Source: Candidatus Omnitrophota bacterium
Lineage (GTDB): Bacteria; Omnitrophota; Gorgyraeia; Velamenicoccales; Velamenicoccaceae
Direction: 5' to 3'
DNA length: 11,769 bases
NCBI GenBank assembly: GCA_028717105.1
Contig: JAQUOM010000044.1
Location: forward strand, 1 to 11,769
The position numbers and the translations under genes are program-made. The notes under the pieces are model-generated. The model had not been told where the DNA came from, searched no databases, and worked only from the letters and a program-made list of their open reading frames with translations. Shown here piece after piece: positions 5,881 through 11,769 of the stretch. Within the stretch, counting starts at the first letter, position 1, and every line of letters begins with the position of its first letter.

Positions 5881-7952
5881 TCTGTTTTTATCCCCTCAAC
5901 CATGGAATTAACCTGCTTCTGGAGATACCGCTTGTTGCGTTCCGGCAAAAGGGTCGTCAGCTTGTCCTTGAATTCATTCTTCAGCCACAGGACACGCGGA
6001 CTCTCCAGGTATGAAGAAATCTTAAAAGGAAACGTCACGGATGGCTGGTCGTGTTTGATATAAGCTAAAAGCTTCTTGAATTGCCTGGACTCGTTCAAAC
6101 GGCTGGTGGCGATCACAACCGACAAATAGCCGTCCATCGTGTCATAAGCGCAGACATTGCCCTCCAGGAGGGCCGAAACGTCATCCGATGTCAGCGTGAC
6201 CTTTGAAGAATAATCACCCCGGCCTCCGTTGAAAAAAACAGAAAGGTCGCGGAATGATAGTTTTTTAAGCGATGCAACGCCCAGGAAATCTGCGACAGCA
6301 TCCAAAAGGGAATTCTGCTCGATCACACCGTTCGTCACGAAAAGCTGGCCTCGAAAAACATCCTTGATGCGCGTATCAAGCTTTACGTCTCCGTCCAGGC
6401 GCCCCACGATCAAAGACGTCTCTCCGGCAGCCTGTTCGGCAAACGCGTGGAGGTCGACGTCCCGTAAATGGGCCTCGGCATCGGCGCCGAAAGTCTCCGG
6501 CGCGGAATAAACAAAGAGGCGGCCCTCGAGCGTCCCTCCGTAACATCCGGCTTTCATGGGGTCGAGCGAAAAGCCGTCTTTCTGTCTCCTGACAATGGCA
6601 AAAAGATCTTCCAGGACGAACGTACGGCGAAAAACTTCCTTCTTCAGGGCCTGCCCCTGTTGCGATGTGACATTCAAAGACAGACACATGCTTTCAGAGG
6701 CGACAAAAAGGTCTTCGTCGAACCCCGCGCCGAATCCCTTAAAAGCAACCGTGAGATCATGGGCCAGGTCCTGGAACAAATAACGCCAGGTTCCGCTTAA
6801 ATCGCCGCGCAGCTGCCCGGCCTTGGTCCAATGCCCGTCGAATTGAAGGGTGAAATCGCTGGGCCCGCCGCCCTTGGGGACAGAGGCCGCGTTGAAAATC
6901 AACGTAGGCACATCAAGACATGCCACAGAAAAATCCGCCTGGAAAGGGACTTGGTTGATAAAAAGATCGAGCCGGGAAGAAGAAATCGCATCGTTCTCGT
7001 ATGTCAGCGTCCCGTTGAGCTTGCGCACGGAGAAGCTGCCGAAGACCTCGACGTCGGCATTGACGATCTTCAGGGCGGCCTTCTTCTTCAACTGCTCCAA
7101 GGGCCCCGCCGCGCTAAAAACAAATTCCGCCAGGCCGCGCGTCTGAAGGCTATCGCTATTCATCAACGGCAGGTCGTCTAAGATCAAATGAGGAATGCTC
7201 AAAGTAAAGTCAGCGCGAGGCCTGTCCGATGCGGCCTCGAAGATCTTCCCCGACCCCAAACCGTGCAGGACCGTATTCGTCAGCTCAAACCGCACGATCT
7301 TCCAGGTATTGCCGGCGGCTTCGACATCCAGAAGATAATCGAAGGGTTCGGCCAGCGCCGCCGTTTTTAAAACACCCTGTTCCCTGTCTTCCAGAAAAGG
7401 CACAGATTTTAAGGCAACCTCTCCCTTGGAAACGTACAATCCGCCCTGAAGAGATGAGAGATAACCGTGGAACGCCACGGCCGCGGCATCCCCCAGCCAA
7501 AGCTCGTCACAGTCAAAATATGTCGTATCGAAAAAACCGACGTTTGTATCCATCCGGCTGACGATACGGCGCAGGCCGCCGGAACACGCCAGCAAACAAC
7601 CCGGTTCCACACGGCTCTGTGCAAACGTGAGGTTTTTAACCTCGATCTTGCCCTTGGAAAGGGAAGAAATGTTGAAGCCGACGTCCAAGCGCTTGACGCG
7701 CCACAGAAGCCCTTGATCGTCGTGGCAGGACAGATTTTTAACGGTGGCCCCCTGAAAAATATTTATGAAGGCGCCCGCGTAATCCAACTTCAGGGCCTCA
7801 GACGCAAAAAGGGATTTCAGGGCCGACAACTGGACATGGAGCACCACGGTCAAAGCCGCATTCGCCGAGGCCCAGAAAACGACCAATCCCAAAAAAACAA
7901 GCAGGAAACGCCGCCATGCCTTATGGCGAAAGCTCGAGGAAGTTTTTGTCAT
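5877..7952 (-). CDS. AsmA-like inner-membrane-anchored envelope protein
   Basis: The 691-residue product begins with a basic stretch (about residues 9-15) and one hydrophobic segment (about 16-38), so it is likely anchored in the inner membrane with the bulk in the periplasm. The rest is beta-rich with alternating hydrophobic residues. Residues 466 to about 645 look like the AsmA C-terminal region: GGTLEGRLFVYS, GRLDGDVKLDT, GQLFVTNGVIEQNSLLDAV and LSVFFNGGRGDYSSKVTL. AsmA-like and TamB/YhdP-type proteins are linked to lipid movement and outer membrane homeostasis. The ATG at 7952 is chosen because it directly precedes the membrane segment and has AAGG nearby; starts at 7985 and 8006 would lengthen the overlap with the lipoprotein gene. 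As called, the overlap is 32 bases. Function of this protein is inferred from the family only. Confidence 0.72.
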   Translation of the reverse strand: MTKTSSSFRHKAWRRFLLVFLGLVVFWASANAALTVVLHVQLSALKSLFASEALKLDYAGAFINIFQGATVKNLSCHDDQGLLWRVKRLDVGFNISSLSKGKIEVKNLTFAQSRVEPGCLLACSGGLRRIVSRMDTNVGFFDTTYFDCDELWLGDAAAVAFHGYLSSLQGGLYVSKGEVALKSVPFLEDREQGVLKTAALAEPFDYLLDVEAAGNTWKIVRFELTNTVLHGLGSGKIFEAASDRPRADFTLSIPHLILDDLPLMNSDSLQTRGLAEFVFSAAGPLEQLKKKAALKIVNADVEVFGSFSVRKLNGTLTYENDAISSSRLDLFINQVPFQADFSVACLDVPTLIFNAASVPKGGGPSDFTLQFDGHWTKAGQLRGDLSGTWRYLFQDLAHDLTVAFKGFGAGFDEDLFVASESMCLSLNVTSQQGQALKKEVFRRTFVLEDLFAIVRRQKDGFSLDPMKAGCYGGTLEGRLFVYSAPETFGADAEAHLRDVDLHAFAEQAAGETSLIVGRLDGDVKLDTRIKDVFRGQLFVTNGVIEQNSLLDAVADFLGVASLKKLSFRDLSVFFNGGRGDYSSKVTLTSDDVSALLEGNVCAYDTMDGYLSVVIATSRLNESRQFKKLLAYIKHDQPSVTFPFKISSYLESPRVLWLKNEFKDKLTTLLPERNKRYLQKQVNSMVEGIKTE

Positions 7953-8469
7953 CGCGGAAAACCTTGATCTTGTCGACGTAGTCATAAACCAGATAGGAAT
8001 GATCAAAGATGGATTTATAGGACCGCGGGATCTTGCGGTCGTAAAAGATCAAAAAGAGCGGCTGGGAGAAAAGCTCCTTGCGGATCTCCTTGATCAACGC
8101 CGCCTGCTGCTCATTGAGCTCGTCGTCTTTCTTGATCTCGGTGATGATCTTGTAAATGATAAGCTTGGCAAAAACGACGCCTTTGTCTTTCGGATAACGA
8201 CGCACATAATCCGACAGGGTTTTGACGGCGTTAAAGGTATCGGCGTTATCAAAATAATATTCGCCTAACGCAAACATGGAAGCCGGCGCGTAAGGAGAGT
8301 TTGGATCATCCTTCACGATCGCCTTGAGGTGCATGATGGAAAAATAGGTCTGGCCGTCGCGGAAGGTCTGGACGGCAGCCCGATACCTGTCCCCTGTTTC
8401 CGTCAAGCTCACGCAACCGGCTAATACCCCCATCGCACAACACCATACGGCCATCCATCTTATTCTCAT
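7921..8469 (-). CDS. small TPR-like outer membrane lipoprotein (BamD-like)
   Basis: The 182-residue product starts with a classic lipoprotein signal peptide: MRIR, a hydrophobic stretch, then the lipobox LAGC with Cys19. The +2 residue is Val, which under the Lol rule predicts outer membrane sorting. Residues about 27-105 form one or two TPR-like helical pairs (AAVQTFRDGQTYFSIMHLKA, then YAPASMFALGEYYFDNADT and a following YVRRYPKDKG), the style of BamD/YbgF-type proteins. The remainder, about 105-182, is charged and matches nothing that I recognise. It is shorter than BamD (about 240 residues), so a BamD function is not claimed. It is followed with a 32-base overlap by the AsmA-like gene, suggesting a shared envelope role. 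Start supported by the strong ribosome binding site. Confidence 0.75.
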   Translation of the reverse strand: MRIRWMAVWCCAMGVLAGCVSLTETGDRYRAAVQTFRDGQTYFSIMHLKAIVKDDPNSPYAPASMFALGEYYFDNADTFNAVKTLSDYVRRYPKDKGVVFAKLIIYKIITEIKKDDELNEQQAALIKEIRKELFSQPLFLIFYDRKIPRSYKSIFDHSYLVYDYVDKIKVFRDDKNFLELSP

Positions 8470-8473
8470 CGTC

Positions 8474-8479
8474 CACCTC
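8474..8479 (-). promoter_or_regulatory. ribosome binding site of the lipoprotein gene
   Basis: GAGGTG on the minus strand matches the anti-Shine-Dalgarno core and ends four bases before the ATG at 8469. It is the strongest site in the window and fixes the start of the lipoprotein. Confidence 0.75.
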
Positions 8480-8530
8480 GCTGTGAATTGACGAATTATT
8501 CTTTTAGGCCCTTTCGGTTTCGCGGCGATC

Positions 8531-8543
8531 CGGCAGGCTGCCG
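8531..8543. other. GC palindrome in the gap after the phosphorylase gene
   Basis: CGGCAGGCTGCCG is a perfect 13-base palindrome around one central base, in the 102-base gap (8470-8571) between the phosphorylase stop and the lipoprotein start. No T-tract follows on the minus strand, so it is a poor candidate for an intrinsic terminator. It could be a processing or stability hairpin. An AATAAT downstream of it on the minus strand is the only hint of a promoter for the lipoprotein gene, and no matching -35 is seen. Confidence 0.3.
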
Positions 8544-8571
8544 CCTTACGAAAACCCGGGGTTCATGCACG

Positions 8572-11500
8572 TTAACCCAAATCAACTTCAATCCTGCGGA
8601 TAAGGCCGTCGCGCACCTGGGCCGCAAACGGGGCCCCCGCGATACCGCCCTGCGCCTCGTTCACCAGGCCGTTGTCGTCGTAAAGACGGATGCGCGTCGC
8701 GGCGGCGCCTTTGGGCCCGAACGTATCCTTCTTGCCGGGATTCAAATACGTCACCACTGTCCGGCCGAGAAAAAGGAACGAATAAGCCGACGCGGAAGTC
8801 CGCACCTCTCGTCGGCGGCCGTCGATATCGACGCAGGTATCCTGCCGCGCCTTGACAGTAAACAGGGTCCGCGACAAGGACGGCTTGAACTGCAAACAAA
8901 GCGCGCCGCCCTGGTCCAAAAAGAAAGGCGACGGACCGACGGACAACAAAAGCCACATATGGATGAACTCGGCCGTTGAACCGCTCAGGCGCGCGACAAA
9001 GCCCTGGCCGTGCACCGACGGATCGACATGGGCGCTGGAAGCAATGAAAGAGGAATTCTCCAAAATACTGCGTCCGTAACGGGACGGCTTCTGGAAACAT
9101 ACCGCCGCTTCAAAAAAATCCTCATAAAACTCCTCCAGTAAACCGTTCTTCAGAAGTTCCAGGAGATATTTATACTCCATATGAAGCCAGATGGATTCGT
9201 TTTCCAGCCACCCCGGCGCAAAAGCCCGGGCCCTGCCGATCTCAAAGCTTTCTTTTTCCAGGGAGGCATTCACTTTGTACATCCGCAATTTCCTGTCCCA
9301 GAGAGGACTCTTTTTGACGGCCCGGTATATCTCGGCGCTCCGGGAATGTTCCGTGCGCAAAGCATGGACAATACCCTCAAGGAACAAGGGAAGCCTCTTT
9401 TGGCGGAACTCCCGGGCCACCAAGCGATGCCTGCCGGCGGCGTCTGAATGGGATTCATGCTTGCCGGCTGAATAAGAAAAATAGGTCGTAAAACAACCGC
9501 TGGCCTTGTCATATCCCTTGGCAATCCCGGCATTCAGTTTTCGCAGAGCCAGGTCAAAAAATGCTTTCAGGTCGCCCGCGCTTACGGCTTTCAGGGCGCC
9601 GTCGTCCACGCCGCGCCTGACCGCGGCGCGATATGCCTCTTTGGCCGCGTGGGACTCGTCCCAATACTCCTCATCGGAGAACGGGCTCTCCAGCAGCCCT
9701 TTAAGCCGAAACATGAAATCATGGACTTCCCCGACGAGTTCGACCTTCTGCCCGTCCGGAACGCGCAGGTCGTCAAAAAGTTTTTTTAAGAAAAGGATCA
9801 AACGCTTGATCTCAAACGTCTCGGAAAGCGACGACCCTAAAAGCCCCGGCAGGCCGTTCAACGCATCATACCAATTCGGTTTGTCCGCCTCCATCTCGAC
9901 GCCGGCGCCGCAAGGATCCAGCGTCGCGAGCTTATTGATCAAAAGACAGACAAGCTTATCGATCAGGGTCGTCCTGAGAATCTCGCCGTCCCCATGGCGC
10001 GTGCGCACCTTGTGTTTGTTGTCATGGCGCCTCTGGATCAAAAGATTCTTCTCCTCATCGACAAAGACAGCGTGATACTGCCTGACCTCTCCTTCCCGGA
10101 CGCAATAACGCTCCGCCCTGGGTTTAACACAGGCCGGTGAGTCAAAATACGTAAACGTCCGGTCTTCAAAAAGAAGGACTTTCATCTGCTCCGGATAAAG
10201 CGCGTAAAAACTTTCCAGAAGATCCGTGTTATATGTCCAATGATCGGACCAGTATCCTTCGCCGAAAGCGGCCTCTTCGGAAGGCTCTGCCAAAGACAGG
10301 ACCCGATGGATCAATACATCGTAAGAACAGGCTGTATGGATCTTGTTGTCCTGCAGATAATGAAAAACCTCCCCGATGCTGAAAGGCTTCGAGAGGATGT
10401 GCGCCAGTTTTTTGGAATCCTTGTCGTGAAAAAACTCGGACAACCCGCCGGCCAAGAAGGCATCGGGGTGGACGATATACTTGCGCCCCTTGAAAACCAG
10501 GGGATTATAACCGTCAAGCTGGATCAAATTGATGAAATCGCGGAGGTTCTGGTCACCGACGTCGGGATTGAAAAATCCGTCACAGCGGCGGTTCTGGTTG
10601 ACATCCCGGTAATTCCCTTCCCCCTCGCTAAAAAACGTTGAGGTCACCATAAACCTGTTGTAATCGCGCTCCAGGTCCCCGTGCTTTCGCGAAAAAACAT
10701 AAACCGTCTTTTTCTTGCCGTTTAAAACCAGCGTCACGGGCAGGCCGCCGCGCATGCAATTATCCAGGTACGTCTGCCGGGCGTACCGGTCGAGGACCGG
10801 AAGGCCGCTTGAAGTAAAGATCCTGTCGGATATCCCGCCGATGAGAACGCGGTTCTCTTCGCGTTTGGCCCGGATAAACCCCGCGTCGATCTCCGCCAGG
10901 CCGCAGGCCTTGACGTCTGCGGCATCGAAGACATGGCCGACCAGGGAAACGTGCGCCCGCTCCTCCCCGCGCTTGAGCGGCCAGCGCAAAAAAGAAAATG
11001 CGCAGGCCATCTTATTGGTTGCCGCCTGGCGCGCCGGATAAGAGTATTCCTTCGCCTCTTCAAACCGCAAGGGACGGATCAGGTCTGTCTCCTGGCCGAA
11101 AACGGCCCCGGGATCCGCAATGATCCTGTTCGAACGGCACGAACGGCCTTCTTCAAACCCCAGATAGAAGTGGGCTCCTTTAACAAAAGAAACCTGGGCG
11201 GTATCGCGCGGATCCGTCGATAATCGGTAAAGGGGGACTCCGGAAGATATCCCCTCGACCGTCATCCACGCTTCAATGGTCCGGCTCATCTCTTTTAAGA
11301 AGAAATTATTGACGCCGTAAGGCACCAGCGCGCTTAATCCGTCGAGGATCGTCAGGTCCGCCGGAGAAGACGAAAGATTGGTCACCGAGACCCGGCGCAC
11401 GAGGGCCGCGTACGGTGCGCCGGTCATGCAGAAATAAACCACATCGGTCCGGAGCCCCAGGAGACGATTGGTTTCGGTCAGGGCGAGTTCGTGCGGCCTG

Positions 11501-11769
11501 ATGATCAAGGCGTTGGAAATGCCGTCCTTCCCCGAACGGACGCTATCGGCGGCCGAAAACGGTTCATAAAAAGAACATGCCTTGCCGCGGCGGAGCTTGA
11601 CAAAAGTACGGAACCCCTGGGTCGGTGTCAACTGATAAGCCTTATTGGCCGGCAGGAACTCCAGCATCGCTTCGTCCTTTGAACGGATGCCCGCCGAAGC
11701 GATGCACTGGCCGCGATTGACATAAAACACCCACATGGGAATGCCGTAAAGCCCTGCGATACCCGGGAA
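8572..11769 (-). CDS. very large clan GH-Q-type carbohydrate phosphorylase (GH94/GH149/GH161-like), partial at its 5' end
   Basis: The frame is open through the right edge of the window: 11 more codons precede the first in-window ATG at 11736, reading F-P-G-I-A-G-L-Y-G-I-P, which flows into the family text. The true start therefore lies outside, and more than 1065 residues are present. Enzymes of this clan cleave beta-glucosidic bonds with phosphate to release a sugar 1-phosphate. Numbered from the ATG at 11736, the layout is an N-terminal beta-sandwich (to about 270), an (alpha/alpha)6 barrel with GNYRDVNQN (374-382), a probable catalytic Asp624 in NWYDALN (621-627), LENESIW (844-850), and the phosphate-site-like LSGSTAEF (917-924), then a C-terminal beta domain. 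Canonical GH94 enzymes are near 800 residues and show a WND motif; the length here fits GH149/GH161 better. No signal peptide can be judged because the start is missing. Substrate (cellobiose, laminarin-type or other glucan) is not deducible. The product is probably cytoplasmic. Confidence 0.8.
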   Translation of the reverse strand, partial: FPGIAGLYGIPMWVFYVNRGQCIASAGIRSKDEAMLEFLPANKAYQLTPTQGFRTFVKLRRGKACSFYEPFSAADSVRSGKDGISNALIIRPHELALTETNRLLGLRTDVVYFCMTGAPYAALVRRVSVTNLSSSPADLTILDGLSALVPYGVNNFFLKEMSRTIEAWMTVEGISSGVPLYRLSTDPRDTAQVSFVKGAHFYLGFEEGRSCRSNRIIADPGAVFGQETDLIRPLRFEEAKEYSYPARQAATNKMACAFSFLRWPLKRGEERAHVSLVGHVFDAADVKACGLAEIDAGFIRAKREENRVLIGGISDRIFTSSGLPVLDRYARQTYLDNCMRGGLPVTLVLNGKKKTVYVFSRKHGDLERDYNRFMVTSTFFSEGEGNYRDVNQNRRCDGFFNPDVGDQNLRDFINLIQLDGYNPLVFKGRKYIVHPDAFLAGGLSEFFHDKDSKKLAHILSKPFSIGEVFHYLQDNKIHTACSYDVLIHRVLSLAEPSEEAAFGEGYWSDHWTYNTDLLESFYALYPEQMKVLLFEDRTFTYFDSPACVKPRAERYCVREGEVRQYHAVFVDEEKNLLIQRRHDNKHKVRTRHGDGEILRTTLIDKLVCLLINKLATLDPCGAGVEMEADKPNWYDALNGLPGLLGSSLSETFEIKRLILFLKKLFDDLRVPDGQKVELVGEVHDFMFRLKGLLESPFSDEEYWDESHAAKEAYRAAVRRGVDDGALKAVSAGDLKAFFDLALRKLNAGIAKGYDKASGCFTTYFSYSAGKHESHSDAAGRHRLVAREFRQKRLPLFLEGIVHALRTEHSRSAEIYRAVKKSPLWDRKLRMYKVNASLEKESFEIGRARAFAPGWLENESIWLHMEYKYLLELLKNGLLEEFYEDFFEAAVCFQKPSRYGRSILENSSFIASSAHVDPSVHGQGFVARLSGSTAEFIHMWLLLSVGPSPFFLDQGGALCLQFKPSLSRTLFTVKARQDTCVDIDGRRREVRTSASAYSFLFLGRTVVTYLNPGKKDTFGPKGAAATRIRLYDDNGLVNEAQGGIAGAPFAAQVRDGLIRRIEVDLG

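Noticed and set aside
7953..8006. Longer start for the AsmA-like protein at 8006 or 7985
   Set aside because: It would extend the overlap with the lipoprotein and put a spurious stretch before the basic-plus-membrane anchor.
9506..10075. 189-residue plus-strand frame inside the phosphorylase gene
   Set aside because: Ser- and Arg-rich shadow opposite a clearly coding region including the active-site motif.

Overview
The window reads as an ordinary chromosomal segment of a Gram-negative-type bacterium. It carries a lipoprotein with a lipobox and an AsmA-like envelope protein, so an outer membrane is likely. Coding is dense, most genes lie on the minus strand, and several are joined by 4-base ATGA overlaps. 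The style resembles uncultured PVC-type or Omnitrophota-type genomes, but that placement is a low-confidence impression and no marker gene here supports it. I saw no tRNA, rRNA, CRISPR array, insertion sequence or phage gene.

Right part (8572-11769, minus strand): a very large clan GH-Q-like carbohydrate phosphorylase, open at the right edge of the window. Downstream of it follow a small TPR-like lipoprotein (7921-8469), an AsmA-like single-pass envelope protein (5877-7952) and a MogA/MoaB-type molybdopterin adenylyltransferase (5356-5880). The last three overlap each other and look co-transcribed.

Left part: a strong-looking extended -10 promoter (5318-5347, minus) drives a three-gene molybdenum hydroxylase operon. 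The order is FAD subunit, [2Fe-2S] subunit, molybdenum subunit (5268 to 1647), all joined by ATGA overlaps. Past a convergent intergenic region with two back-to-back stem-loops lies a divergent pair: a MocA-like nucleotidyltransferase (912-1523, plus) and an XdhC/CoxI-type maturation factor (130-894, minus).

Together, MogA (adenylylation of molybdopterin), MocA (cytidylylation to MCD) and XdhC (cofactor sulfuration and delivery) supply and activate the cofactor of the three-subunit enzyme. The window is therefore a compact enzyme-plus-maturation locus. The substrate is open: the molybdenum subunit keeps the catalytic Glu and the general cofactor motifs, but appears to lack the two residues (Glu802 and Arg880 of bovine xanthine oxidase) that position purines. 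A plain 'xanthine dehydrogenase' label is probably wrong. I found no clearly new system; the best leads are this substrate question, the phosphorylase subfamily, the mogA/AsmA coupling and a possible leaderless divergent promoter.
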